From Calliopum simillimum (taxonomy: Eukaryota; Arthropoda; Insecta; Diptera; Lauxaniidae), in NCBI GenBank assembly GCA_951812925.1, contig OX638369.1, positions 28,942,392-29,006,391 of the forward strand: a DNA stretch of 64,000 nucleotides. The letters run 5' to 3'. Of this stretch, positions 34,612 through 47,772 are shown piece by piece. The notes under the pieces were generated by a model, which was given only the letters and a program-made list of their open reading frames with translations, did no database searches and was not told where the DNA came from. The translations under genes and the position numbers were made by a program. Position 1 is the stretch's first letter; the number at the start of each line of letters is the position of its first letter.

Positions 34612-35290
34612 TACGTAGTAATTTAGTAATTATTCAAGAAAAATAAGCAAAAATTAGTTTAGGGTAAAATCCCCACCACATCACTAAAAGTATGGCAACA
34701 CTGCGCAACAGCTGTTTTTGACACGCAGCTTTCGTTCGATTTGTTTGCTGTCCAAGAAATGACAAATAAATTTAGACACGCAGTGGATCGGGACAGCCTT
34801 TGCGTGGCAGTTAAACATCGGCAGCAGTTAGCAGAAGTACCCGATAAAGCGGTAAGCGGCAAGGAAACAAGGTATTCCATAAGTACAGTAGTTGTACTTA
34901 GTAGTAGGGCGTAGTAGCTCAAAGGCACTTAAAACACGTAACCCGATAATAAATCAGTTATTTGTGGGTGTGATCTAGTCTCGAATGGAGTCGGGTATGT
35001 CTAGAGCAGAGTAGTAAGCGGAATAAGGGGTATTTAGTCACGTATACGAGAGTATTGTAGAACAATAGCGTGAGCATAGTATAGTGGGATAGTGCTAAAG
35101 AGAACTACCACATTAGACGTGGGTGGCCTGATAATAAATCAGCAACGGCTAAAGTGTAAGTGGGGGGAAAAGCCTCAAGATCAAGCCCGATGATAAATCA
35201 GTTGGTCGCAGGTGTGCTCTCTCTCTTTCTCCGAAGCACCAAGAAGATGCAGAGAGATAGATAATAGCGTGTATAGCCCCCTATTCGAAA
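34612..35290 (-). repeat. Repeat block, inverse relative of 24060-25000 (copy B)
   Basis: GGTAAAATCCCCACCACATC near 34661 and GGCAACACTGCGCAACAGCT near 34693 are the inverse of the distal part of copy A. Further in, CCACATTAGACGTGGG and TGATAATAAATCAG-type strings match the sub-units of copy A. The minus frame 34659-34928 lies inside this repeat and has no recognisable domain. Confidence 0.6.
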
Positions 35291-35339
35291 GCTTATCTTC
35301 AGAAAATCTTGGAAAAAAATTGTATAATTTGAACCTCTC

Positions 35340-35680
35340 TTAAAACAGCCAAAATGGTTTTTTTCCATAACTTCGGCCGATGTTTAAAAATTATATAGTT
35401 TTTAATAGTTTAATTAGGAATGAATTGTTTTTACATAGTCTTTGGATATCCGTGGTCATATTCGGCTAGTAAGGACCAATTTTTCTGGCTAGTTTCCCTC
35501 TACATGCAATTTTTTCCTTACAAAATTATAGTCTTTGAGGAACATCAAACGCAATAAAGAAGGAAATAGAACTAATCAAGTTATTTACAGCGATTTATCA
35601 TTTTTAAACATCGGACAGCACCTGGCGAAGTTATCAAAAAAATACCATTTTTGTCGTGTTTAGAGTGGTTAAAAATTTTT
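35340..35680. repeat. Palindromic repeat related to the MITE at 20594-21007
   Basis: ATAACTTCGGCCGATGTTTA near 35368 recurs in inverse, diverged form near 35605-35635 (TTAAACATCGGACAGC, then GCGAAGTTAT). The arms resemble the interior of the MITE at 20594-21007. Clear TAGGCCGGGTCG ends are missing. Confidence 0.5.
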
Positions 35681-37566
35681 TTTGTTTCCTAGATTTGCTC
35701 AAGGTGATCTTTCAAATAGGGTGCGGTTTTATCAATATTTTTTTATTGACCAGGCCAAGTGGACATTCGTCAATTTAAGTCTTGACCAGGGCAACATGTC
35801 TCACATTGGACGAAGATTTTGGCCGACTTTCTCGTAGCTCATTGTTTACAAAAAATTCATGAGTCTGGAATCTTTGAATCCCCATTAAAATAGTCCGAAC
35901 AGTTGGTGCGTTTGTTTTATGTACAGTTAAGCATACATTTATTCCAAAAAAAAAAACTTTCGTCCTTATACATTTCTAAATGTTTGCTAAGAACTCCAAA
36001 ACACATAAGTTTAAAAGCAACACAATCAAATAAAAACGTCTAGTTTTAAAGAAACTTTCAAATGTTTCGAAATAATGATTTTCACTAATTTAATTTTCAG
36101 ACTGGATTGAAAATAATCAAAAAAAAAATAGCACTAATGAGAAGTTGGCATATCAAAACCTTAGGTGTGAATATTGCATGAGTTTCTCTTATTGCTGCTG
36201 CACAGAATGCTATTGCAACTTTTACATTATTGCTGCTGTCAATTTAATGAAATATTTTCGCGAGCACACAAATAAATTTGTGCACTTAATTATTTTCGTT
36301 TGCAACAAGTTTACAATTTTTTAGTTTTCTCTTTTCATTCTACTTATATCCTTGCTGCTATTGTTGCTACTGGTGCTGCTGCTAATAATGCTGATGAAAT
36401 TGTTGCAAGTTGTTATATTTCATTGTTGCATAAATTAATTAATTTACTTTGGCTGGCACTGCTTGTTACTGCTGCTGTTAAAAGCAACAGCAACAGAGCG
36501 TCGGCAATTGTTTTGTTTTCGTTCTAAAGTAAAAGGAGGTGTCAAAACAGCTGACCATTAGTTGGCTTCACGGTAATTGGATCTGAAGGAATATGCTGCT
36601 TATGTTAAGCTCTTATTAATTAAATTTCTAGGCAAACTTTCTTTGGGCATAAAAAAAATAAGTTATTGTTTTTATTAAAATTTTTTAGAGCCGAGTGCTT
36701 ACCTGAAAATACTGTTTCTTTTGTAAGAAAACTAATTGAGTTGACTTTAAGTAATTTTCTTATTTTCATCATGCAATTTTTGTTTTTTTTTTGCATTCAG
36801 TTTAACTTTTTCTTTTGAAATTTAGTTAAAATCTGACTTCAAATTGTGTCAGTGATAAACTGTTTTTTAATTAATTTGCTAACTATGGTATTATATTACT
36901 TTTTATCTTGTTAGCTAACATTTGTAATTAAATTTCATTAACTAAAAGGATTCTTAATTACAAATAGTGCTGCACATAAGCAAATACCTTATCGTTATAA
37001 GACAAAAAAAAAAAAAAAAAAAAATTTCATAAGAAAATATAAACATCATCAACGTTATTAAAACAAATAATAGCAACAGTTGCTAAACATGAACAATTTC
37101 TATAATAAAAACTGCACACCGCATTTAAGGTGGACATTTTTGCACTATCTGCTACATGTATAAGATATTATCCTGAGCTTGACCTATATGAATTTTCCGA
37201 AATTACGATAAAACTTCTTACATGTGTGGTCGAAAAATTTTCAAAATCATACTCATCCCAAAAAAGTCCTAAATAGGTATGAAAAAGTATTATACAGCCA
37301 AATGCTTCTTCAGAAGACATGTTCGGAATCTTCTCTCTGAAATCTGAGTTTTGAGTAAATGGTGGAAGAACTTTTATAGCTCGCAAAATGTTATTTATTG
37401 CCAAAGATAACAAAAATCAGTTCTTTTATGAATCGGTAAATGCTAAAAGAGCGGAAGTTAAATAAGGGACAAAAGTAATGTTACATATTGCTGGACGGAT
37501 ATCATTTTTTCAACTCAATGCCATCAATTTTAGTTGGGTTCTCAGATTTTTACAAAAGTGTTTTAT
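35681..37566. other. Non-coding stretch, nothing recognised
   Basis: The stretch contains GCTGCTG/TTGCTGC-type runs near 36185-36480 and an A-run near 37005-37023. No supported coding region was seen. Confidence 0.45.
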
Positions 37567-38161
37567 GGCTCCCGGAAATAACGCCATAGGAAATAACGCC
37601 AGAAAACTTTTTGGAAATAACGCCAGAAATTTTCTGGCATTAATTTTTGGAAATAAAGCCAAAAACTGATTAGGAAAGAACGCCAGAATTTTTGGAAATA
37701 ATGCCAAAGGAAATGAAGCCATAGGAACTAACGCCAGAAAATTGTTTGGAAATAACGCCAGAAAAATCTGCATACAAAATTCTGGCGTTATTTCCATTTT
37801 GTTTTGGAAACAAAACCAAAAATTAACTAGGAAATAACGCCAGAGAAGTTTTTGCCTTTATTTCCAAAACAAAATGGAAATAACGCCAGAATTTTGTATG
37901 CCGATTTTTCTGGCGTTATTTCCAAAGAATTTTCTGGCGTTATTTCCTATGGCGTTATTTCCTTTTTCTAAACTACATTATTTTTGGAAATAATGCCATA
38001 ATTTTTGGAAATAACGCCAGAAAAGTTTTTGGCTTTATTTCCAAAACAAAATGGAAATAACGCCAGAATTTTGTATGAAGATTTTTCTGGCGTTATTTCC
38101 AAAAAATTTTCTGGCGTTATTTCCTATGGCGTTATTTCCTATGGCGTTATTTCAGGGAGCC
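37567..38161. mobile_element. 595-bp foldback element with 9-bp target duplication (Mutator-like MITE candidate)
   Basis: Termini GGCTCCCGGAAATAACGCCA and, inverted, GGCTCCCTGAAATAACGCCA are flanked by identical 9-bp GTGTTTTAT at 37558-37566 and 38162-38170. The interior consists almost entirely of about two dozen copies of GGAAATAACGCCAGAA or its inverse, with an inner palindrome around CAAAACAAAATGG. Nine-base duplications are typical of Mutator-like elements; foldback arms built from a terminal motif also occur there. The short frames over it (37510-37797 minus, 38005-38304 plus) only read the repeat. Confidence 0.8.
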
Positions 38162-41100
38162 GTGTTTTATGTGTTAAATATAAAGACCCATTATTAGTTT
38201 GCGGAAAAATTTTTTCTTTGCAAGTTATGTGCATGGAACTTCAGAGTTTCAAAAAATCGATGCAGTTTTTTTTTTTCAACGTTCTGCCATTTTGTCAAAA
38301 ATAATTTTTATCGGATTCTTGTAGCATTTATATTTCTTTTTTTTTTGATTTCTATTTTTAAATATTGAAAATTTACAAAATGGCGGGCATTTTTTGAAAA
38401 AACTTAAAAGCTGTTTTTCTCAAAACATATTTTTTTCATAAATTTTTAATGGAAAGGCGTTTAAAAAGCAAATGTTTCCCAAAAGATTTGGCTTACGCGA
38501 CATGCTTGTGAGAGCCAAAGGAATTTGTTTTCTAAAAAGTCACGTGATGATTTTTTAACTTTGTTTTGTGTTTTAATTTGGACCCACTTGGTGGCCAAGA
38601 AAAAAAAAAAAGAATATAACTTCCATGGCTAAGAAAATTTAAGGTATACAGAAAAACCGATATTTCCCGTAACGTGAGAATATTGACAAAATGACGGCAA
38701 TTTTTGGAAAAATCTTAAAAATTTTCCCATAAAAACTTTTTTAAATGAAGTAAGATGAACAACATTCGTTTTTCAAAAGATTTCCTTAATATATAAAAAA
38801 TTTTTTAACGGTTCTTGCTGTAGAAAAATGTTTTATAAAGTTGATTTTATACAAACAAACTATAGTTTAAGAGATATCCTAGCTAAAAATTGTTGAATAT
38901 GATCGTGTTTGTTAATGTTTTGATTCTAAAAATGTGATTAATTTCGCAATTTCAGTCGCACAAAACCATTAAAGTGATCTTTTTATGAAAATAGTTGGAA
39001 GAGAAATGTTTCCAAAAAGGCGGTTCTTGAAGAATATTCCGGGAACGATGTGTTGCACGACAAAAGTGCAATACATAATTTTGTGGGGAATCAGATATAC
39101 TAAAAAAGGAATTCAAAATTTTTAAATTTTTTGAAATTGCAGATTCGAATTTAGTTTAATATCTTCAATTTAAAGCAAAAACTTGTTTCATATTCAGGAC
39201 CACTATTCGGCTTGTAGAATGGTTTGGAATGCATCAGATGCTCTTGGAAATGAACCAAATTTTACGTAGTGGCTATTTGCATTAAAGATAATATTTTGAT
39301 GCTATGGGAGCGCAATTCCGTAGGTACATGTGTTATTAAAAAACTAACCATTAAGGAGACATTCAATAAAAGCCGGTTTTTTGCTTTTTGGAGTTTTTAA
39401 GAATATTTTCTTGTTAGGAAATTTTTTTGTTTATATATGGGCATAAATTTCTCAATTACGCTACCTAAGAAATTAAACGCAAAAAAAGGCTTTCAAAAAA
39501 ATGGTATTATAAAGAAACTTGTAAAGACATTCTTTGCGTTATCGACCAAGATTCGACTTGACATTTCCGATTTCTATGAAAATTGGTGAGAAGTTAGTAT
39601 TTGACACACACATTACTGTTGTAAAATGATTTTCCGAAATTCCGAAAATTTTTAAGATGGTGGCCATAGGAAGCTCGATCCATCCTTTGGATATTCTCAT
39701 ATCTGAATTTATAGCTCCTCGGCGCTTTAACCGATGAAATTTAATGAAATTTTCAGGGTTTCTGTAGAAAAGTATAAGCTTTTGAAAAAAAATAATTACA
39801 TCGACAGAAGAATTTATTTTTAGTCAAAAAAAACTATTTTCCTTCTTCAAAGCCTTTTTGGGGCTTGGAGCACCCTTTTTATTTTTTTTTTAAATATTTT
39901 TATTTAATAGTAAATTTTATTATAATTATTTTCCAGCACTTAAAATTGCGGTATGTTTTACGGTTATCAAGTTACGGATTTTTGAATTTGTATTGTTTAA
40001 TGTTGTGTTTATCATGAGTCGTTGGTACGCGTGCGCTACCATACACGGCTGCCACCTTCCGGATGGTATTTTTTTTTTTCCAGTGAACCTTAGTGAAATT
40101 TTTCATAGAATTGTTTTGTGGAATATTTTAACCCATTATAAACAAGTTTTTGAATAAAGGGGTCAATGGGACCCATAAAAGCGGGATAAAATGTTCTAGA
40201 AAATTGTACCTTGCTTGATTTCATGTTAACCTTCTAGAACATACCAACCCATTATGTTATATGTCAAAATAAAAAATTATGGTTTAGGTAGTATTACTTT
40301 TATCTTAAGCCCATTTGAAAGAAAATTAGTGAAATATTTAAAAAACAAAATAACTGAACCTTAGAACTTCTGAAAAACAGTTTCAGTTAAGCTTTCTGTC
40401 AAATAAATAAATAAATTTAGCATACGAAATGTTCCCAGAAACTTATTCCGAAGAAAACGCAAAGTTGGGCAGATTTCAAATCAAATATTTTGTAGCCTTG
40501 GTGTGTTCTCCTAAACAAAATATAAAAAAAAACTGATACTTTTATTAAAAAGATCCACCTTTATTTTAATACAACAAGCACTTTTTTACCCTTATTACAT
40601 TACAAGAGCTGCATTTAAAAGTTTAATATAAAAAAAAATATAATGAAAGTTGGTCTCGCATATACAAAAGCAGATTTTTGACAGATATGAAGTGAAAAAA
40701 GCATTCACAACAACAAACAAACATAATATTAAATAACCACACATATATACGCAAAACATCAAAGATAAGAAAAATAGTTAAATAAAAGTAAAAATTGAAA
40801 AAACTACTGATAAAAAAGATAAAAATGTGTAAAACTATAAATAGAAAAACCTTTAAAGAAAAACATTGCAAAGGAAGTCAATGACTACCCATGATGCACT
40901 TGACTATAAACTCCAATGACATGCCAAAGATTTTTTAAAGCAAAAACTCAATGAACTGTAAAGAACGAAGAAGAAGAAGACGAAAACAATAGCAAAAACA
41001 AAAAACAACAACAAATACTGGAATGACAAAAGTGCAGCAGTAAAAAACTACGGGTAGGGAGAACAAATTGATTAGTTGCAGTGGCAAAAGGAATAAATTC

Positions 41101-41602
41101 TTAGGATTTCCCTTTACCTTTTTTATTGTTGAGATGACCATTATGTGTAGCTACAGTTAGAGTGAAAAAAAAAATATGAAAAAATTAAAATGATGAAAAC
41201 CTGGGAGTGTTATTACATGGTCAGTGTTGCATAACATGAAAACAACCACTAACTCGTTGAAAAGAACTTGTGGTTCTCTTAAACGACATATGATGATAAG
41301 TCATTTTCATAACAGAAAAAATATCAATTTCAATGCACTCGTACTCGTATGTTAATGTGACTCGTCAGACAGTGAAAATATGCTGCATTTTAATTGAAAA
41401 TCAAAATGATGAAGAATGTGATCGTAATTAAAGTCATTTAGAATTATTAACGGAAGTGCGTGAGAAATGAGGAAATTTTCCCATAGAAATAAGAACATTA
41501 TTTTGGCAAGAGACTGTATGGAGAGCGAATGCAATCAAAAATTAACTGTGTAATGAATTTGGTCGAGGTTCATAGTTCTCCAAACTCAAAACAAAGGGTA
41601 TC
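38162..41602. other. Mostly unrecognised AT-rich sequence with one dispersed repeat
   Basis: 39115-39330 is related to the two arms at 49140-49350 and 49490-49660 (shared TTTGGAATGCATCA and AAATTTTACGTAGT-like strings). Elsewhere no repeat or gene was recognised; minus frames 40623-41141 are low complexity. Confidence 0.45.
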
Positions 41603-43524
41603 ATGTATATTAAGGTGGGACTCAAAAAACAATTCCTATTTTCAACGGAAATATGTATAACCTTTTGTATATTGTAAGCTTTTTCTCAATATAGGAGGCA
41701 AAAACAAATTGTATTGTATGGAAAACTTTTTTTTGGCTATACATATAGACCGACAAAAAAAAATCACGCAAATGGTTCTTCAGAAATGATTGAGTTACAA
41801 CCCGTTGAGCATAGACCCTAAAAGTATGTTATTTTATTTATAAATTTGCTATCTTTTCACACTGCTTTAAACGTGAACGTCATGCACCTTATTTTGTTTA
41901 ACCAATCTTTGCCCGCACCAAGAATTCGTGAACGGATTTCGATGAAACTTAATACAATGCCTTAAAATAGTCTAGTTAGTTTTCGAGTTATGAAATGGTA
42001 ATTTCACTTACCAACGAACAATTTTGGTTCCAATTATAGGGAAATCTTTCCTAACTATGCATGTTTCCTGCACCTACAGATCCGATGTGCATGCTGCCGG
42101 GGCAGTTGGATCAGCCACATTCTAGTTAGTACCGTTTCATTAGTAAAATTTTTTCAGCAACGCCCCACGTACTAAGCGCTGCATATAATAGTGGCAAAAT
42201 TCGCTATGGAGTATGAGTATGACAAATACCACATCCGATTTCCCGCTTCGGATAGGGAAATTTTTTATTAACTAGACTATGTTGATCAATCGATTGTGGA
42301 TGTTAATTTTTATAAGTTTACTTCTTTACGACCATATCTTTTTGCAATACCAAATGGCTCAACTACAGCACTACTAGTGAGTACTGTTACTGTGGTTTTC
42401 TAGCGTAAGCGTAATAGTTAAATGTGTGGGCGAACTGAGAATTTTGATCATCTCTTTGCAATGTTTCTGGCAAGTTAGCACTAAAATTGTTATTGCTGCG
42501 AATGGTGCCAAAAACATACAAAGCTTACAGTTGTACCAGTGTCATTCTAGCTAGTAAGTATAGAGAATTTTGACTTACTGAAAACAGAATATGAAGCCAC
42601 TTATCACTTACAAAACATACGAAATGACAAAAATACCGACCTACTGGTGCGTAAAATTAATTTGAGTTTGAAAATATGTGAGCAAAACCATTTTATACGT
42701 AAGTACCATACGAATAACTGAGTTAATTGTCAAAACCCCATTAAATGAAGTCAAGCGAAACCTACGAAAAGACATAACATATTGGCCCACTGGTAAGTAA
42801 AATTACCACCCAACTTTTCACCTCTACAAATAATACAAAATGACTTATGGATGATCCCACTAATACATATTAGAAAGATTGCACCAAGCGCTATCTGAAT
42901 AACATATAAAATGATAAAAAAAATTTTTAAAAACATTTTTGTTTTTTTATTAAAACTTATATGATTTTAAGTACTTCAGGAAAACTCATCTGCCATGTGA
43001 GAAGGGGGTGCAAGAAATATTTCCTTCAATTTGTTTTTAGTAAATAGTCCATGTGTTAAGATAAATTTATAATATAAAAAATATTTCCCATATATGAGCC
43101 CATGCGCCAAGTTGGAGAGCTGGTAAGTGAAATTACCGGTTGGGCAAAAATGGGTTAAAGTTTCAACAATTAAATAGCATACTTTCAGGATATACGATAA
43201 AAGGGTGATTTGTTTGAAATTTCAATATTTTTATTGGTTTATAAACAATATCCTGAGCCAGCGAATACCATTTCAAAATCATTTAAAACAGAACTGAAGC
43301 ATTCACATTTTACTATTTTGTGTATTATTTTTCCGGGCTATGTAGCGAAACAAAAAAGATTTTCGTAAAAAAATTTTATTTTTTAACCCAAGAAACTTCT
43401 AACTCAAATAAAGTTTTTACAGGAGTTTAGATATTATGTGAAAGTCTTACAAAGAAAACATTTCTGTTTTTACTAGAAAACGTTTTTTTTTTTTCAATTG
43501 TGGTTGCCCCACCTTAATGTACAT
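41603..43524. mobile_element. TIR element (ATTAAGGTGGG termini) with repeated GGTAAGTGAAATTACC
   Basis: ATGTATATTAAGGTGGGAC (41603) and, inverted, ATGTACATTAAGGTGGGGC (to 43524) form the ends. A motif GGTAAGTGAAATTACC occurs inverted at 41997-42012, as GGTAAGTAAAATTACC at 42792-42807 and exactly at 43122-43137. No protein family is recognisable. Confidence 0.6.
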
Positions 43525-43548
43525 TAGACTGGTTCAAATATATATATA

Positions 43549-45395
43549 TATTAAAGCGCCCATATGTGCAGAATTCTGATTTTGCTTGCTCCCCGTCTAT
43601 TTCCTGAAATTAGAGGTCAAAAAAATAAGGTCTCAATAAAAAATTTGGAATCGATAGTGGAAAAAACCCAGCCGGTTTTCGATCAAAGGTCGAAAAATTG
43701 ACTAAAACAAGGCAAGTCGCTCTAACTGGCCATTACTTCAAAAATATTAGTTTTTAAGCCAACTCCTGTAGGGAATGACTAGATCAACATTATTTTTTCA
43801 GAAAGTTTTGGTCCAAAAATTAAATTTGTGGCTGTGTCGGTACAAAAATTTAAAGTTTTTTAAGAAAATTTTCATGACTTTTTTTCTATAAATTGGTTTT
43901 TTGTAATTTTCAAAGGGCGAAATATTTGTTCTGAAATCCTTATGTTGTAGGGAATTAAATGTTTATTAATTTAAAAGAAAAATTATAAAAAAATATTAGT
44001 TTTTAAGAAATCGGGCTCCATTCAAAGTTAAGGAAAATAATTTATTTTTTTATTTTTTCTTCTTAATTTTTAATTTTGTAAGAAACCATTTTGGTAGTCA
44101 TATTTTCCAAACTAATTTGGGATTGCTGGACACGAAAATAGCATTTATTTTCGTTTTAGTGCGTTTTTAGGCCGTTCCAGCAGAGATAATCGAAAGTTTT
44201 GAATTTCGTGCACGCAGCCCAGGAAAAAATTTCAATCAAGTTGTCGTGAACTGCACAAAGATGTGAAATCGAACGCGAGTATTTACTGAATAAGAAAAAA
44301 TGTTTTCAAAATCGGTTCATGGCATGGTTTTTAAAAAGAAGGTCGAAAAACGGTGTTTTTAAAAAAACGACTACAAAAAAAAACCAAAATAGTTATTTTA
44401 GATGTATTTATTAATGCTGAATTCGAAATTGGACGCGAAATCGCTATATCACTTATGGTTTGTGAGATATCTTACCCCTAATGTTCAAAAAACACGGTTT
44501 TTAGGTTGTGTAGAACACGCACAAAATCGTTTTGGTCTTTTTTATTAAATGCGTCATTTAGTACTATTCTTTTTCTTCAAAATGAGTTACAGAATAGTCT
44601 TATATGATTTTTCTTTAAAAAGTTATGACCATTTGCAAATAGCATTATAAAAGGTATAGCAATATGGCAATCGCTATAGAGAATCCACACATGATTTTTA
44701 ACTTTCATGATGTCATTTTAAAATGGTCATAACTATTTGAAAAAAAGTCGCAAAAGCCTATTTTGTAGCTCACTTTGAAGGCAAAAAGCAGTTTTAAATG
44801 ATGCATTTAATAACAATTAACAATGCATTTTCTTGCATCCAATAAAGTAGCGATTAAAAGAAAAAAATTAAAATATTTATTTTTTTCCAACATTGAGACC
44901 GGCTCCATACCTCAAAACTTAATATTTTTTAAATAATTTTATTGTGTTATATTATTCAACATTTAATCCCCTGCAATATTAGAGTTCCAGAATAAATATT
45001 CCTTCCTTAAAAAATTACAAAAAACCAATTTATAGAAAAAAAGTCGTGAAAATTTTCTTAAAAAATTTTAATTTTCGCACCGACACAGCAACAAATTTAA
45101 TTTTTGGACCAAAACTTTCCAAAAAAATAATGTTGACCTAGTCATTCTCTACAAAAGTAGGCTTAAAAACATTACGAAAAAATGAATAGTTTTGAAGTAA
45201 CGGGCAGTCAAAGCGACTTGCCTTTTTTTAGTCAATTTTTCGACCTTTGATCGAAAACCGGCTGGGTTTTTTCCACTACCGATTCCAAATTTTTTATTGA
45301 GACCTTATTTTTATGACCTCTAATTTCAGAAAATGGACGGGGAGCAAACAAATTCACAACTTTGCACATTTCTTATATCTTGTGGGCGCTCTAAT
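43549..45395. mobile_element. 1.85-kb palindromic element (TATTAAAGCGCCCA termini)
   Basis: The ends TATTAAAGCGCCCA and TGGGCGCTCTAATA are inverted. Arms of about 900 bp include GCCGGTTTTCGATCAAAGGT near 43672 and its inverse near 45245-45264, centred near 44670. It follows a (TA)n run at 43539-43550. No coding frame is present. Confidence 0.7.
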
Positions 45396-45396
45396 A

Positions 45397-45658
45397 TATG
45401 AGGAGTGTTTTTTCAAAAGGGCTTATAACCAAAACGAGGCAAAAGTAATGTCATATACATTATTTCCATAATAATCGATTAGTGGATAACTCTGATTTTT
45501 TTAACAAAATGTAATTAACTTCAAGCCATCAGGTAAACTTTTCGTTAAAAAAAGATCCAATTTTTTTCATTTATAACAAAGTATCAGGCAATCAATATTA
45601 TGATACTACTTTTGCCTCGTTTTGGTTATAAGCCCTTTTGAAAAATAACTCCTCATAT
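45397..45658. mobile_element. 262-bp MITE (ATATGAGGAGT termini)
   Basis: Inverted ends ATATGAGGAGT and ACTCCTCATAT enclose inverted AAAAGGGCTTATAACCAAAA segments. It sits directly between two larger elements with essentially no host sequence on either side. Confidence 0.7.
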
Positions 45659-47753
45659 GGGTGATTCTTAGATAACTGTGCTTTTTCGAGTAGTAAAATT
45701 GGCAGATATTTTTTTTTGATTTTTGCAAGTTTCTTCATGCTATCTTATGTAAACACACTCTTAAAACTCACCTTTTAAGTAGATCAACAACAAGTGTGAA
45801 TTTACGGCTTTGAGGTCGAAATTAAGAAATTTTGCTGCCACGTTTGTGACCAAATTGCCACGTTTGTGACATTTTAGCCACAGTATGGAAAAATTATGGT
45901 TTTGAAGCGTTTTGATGAGAGATGTATTGCATATAATGACAAATTTACACTTCAAGACTAATTTTGCAACAGTGTCATGTCTCCGGTGGTCCATTTTTTT
46001 TATACCCTACGGCCCTAAAGATCAACTATGGTTCCCTGCCCTCTGTTTTAATAGCCGTTTATGATGGATTAGGATCTCCTAATTACGAATCTGATCTTGA
46101 TTTTTTTCTATTACATCAGTATCCTTAGTTATCCTTGCTCAAAAGTGAAAAAATCACAGTTTTGACATCTACTTAACTAAAACAGCAATAAGTAAAATTA
46201 ATTTTTGTCAATGGATTCAGACAGCCGAATTTATTATCAACAAGACAAAATTTACCGTTTTTCAATTGGATTCCCAGTTTCCGAGTTATAAGCCTTTAAA
46301 AAAAGGATACCTCTCAATAACACACAAAGGACCGAAAAATTAACAAAAATGGTAAGTTTTATTATTTTTACCAGAAATATATTTTATCACAAAAATTTTA
46401 AGCCCTTGCAGACTAAAATCGGATGAAAAAATAAGGCTCTATTGTAGATTTAGTGAATGAACAGATGAAATTTTGATTCTGTGAACTTGCAAAGTAGTAG
46501 TTTAGTAGGCTTAGTCACTAAATCTAGAATAGAGCTATCATTTTTCATGCGATTATGGTCTGCAAAGTCACGAAATTCTTGTAATTAAATATGCTATTGA
46601 TAAAAATAATAAAACTTGATTTTTTGTAACTTTTCGGTCTCGAAAAATCCTTTGTATGTTATCGAAAGATGTCCTTAATTTAAACGCTTATAACTCGGAA
46701 GCTAAGAATCCAATTGAAAAACGGTAAATTATGTCTTGTTGACAATAAATTTGGCTGTCTGAATCCATTGACAAAAATTTATTTTACTTGTTGTTGTTTT
46801 TGTTCTATAGCTTTAAGTAGATGTCAAAACAGTGATTTTTTCACTTTTGAGCAAGGATAACTCAGGATTCTGATGGTGTAGAAAAATTTTTGTATTAAAA
46901 ACATAATTAATAGCCTTCAACTTAACATCTGTATACTGAAACTTAATATGGAAATATGATTTTCGCAGACTGATAAAAAGTGCCACGTTTGTGACATTTT
47001 TGATGCGCCACGTTTGTGACATTTTTGCAGTTTATCGCTCATTGTAAAGCACGCTTTTGAGTTCAAGATTTTTCCGAAAGAATTTGGGGTCATGTCTGCA
47101 AATTCTACAAAAAAATTGTTTCATGCATAAAATAAAATGTCCTACCTGGGAGTGCCGAGTGCCACGTTTGTGACCAAAATTTTTAGAAAAAACGGTTTTT
47201 GTTTATAAAATGCCCTATAAAACGCAAACAGATTTCTTTTTGGACGCGTTCGGACATGATGACGTTTGGGTGATGGATAGTGATCAGAATTAATGCATGT
47301 GTATTGCAATCTATTGACTGAAACAGTAGTACCATGCAGTAGTAGCATAATACTTTTAAGAAATTTTTTTTTTCCAAAACTAGGGGACAGTTTTCAATTC
47401 GAAATTGTGCCCTCTAAAAATTGTTTAAAACTGCAGATGAGCTCAGAATATTGTAGCCTTAAGTATTTACTTAATATGTGTAGTAACTTGTTTTCTGTTC
47501 TATTTCCGTTTTTTGGTCGTTTTTCATCGTTTTGTGTATAAAAAGTAGGGGTAGGACATGCCACGTTTGTGACATTTGGGGTATATTTGCAAACTTTCAC
47601 AATAGACCAATAATTATTTGGTGGTAAAATTGATCCGCTCTATTAGAAAAACATAGTTTTTAACTTATAGCGTAATTTTTTGTGAAAAAAAAGCCTACTG
47701 TATAGGTGAAATCTCCAGAGGACACAAAAAGTACAGTTATCTGAGAATCACCC
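45659..47753. mobile_element. 2.1-kb TIR element with six exact GCCACGTTTGTGAC copies
   Basis: Termini GGGTGATTCTTAGATAACTG (45659) and, inverted, GGGTGATTCTCAGATAACTG (ending 47753) delimit the element. GCCACGTTTGTGAC occurs exactly at 45837-45850, 45857-45870, 46982-46995, 47007-47020, 47161-47174 and 47560-47573, all in the plus orientation. An inner palindrome (about 46130-46860) shares TTTTTCAATTGGATTC-type arms. Minus frames at 45761-45994, 46813-47022, 47142-47348 and 47394-47600 each read the motif as VTNVA; I see no known domain in them. Confidence 0.7.
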
Positions 47754-47772
47754 ATATATGAAATGTATATAT

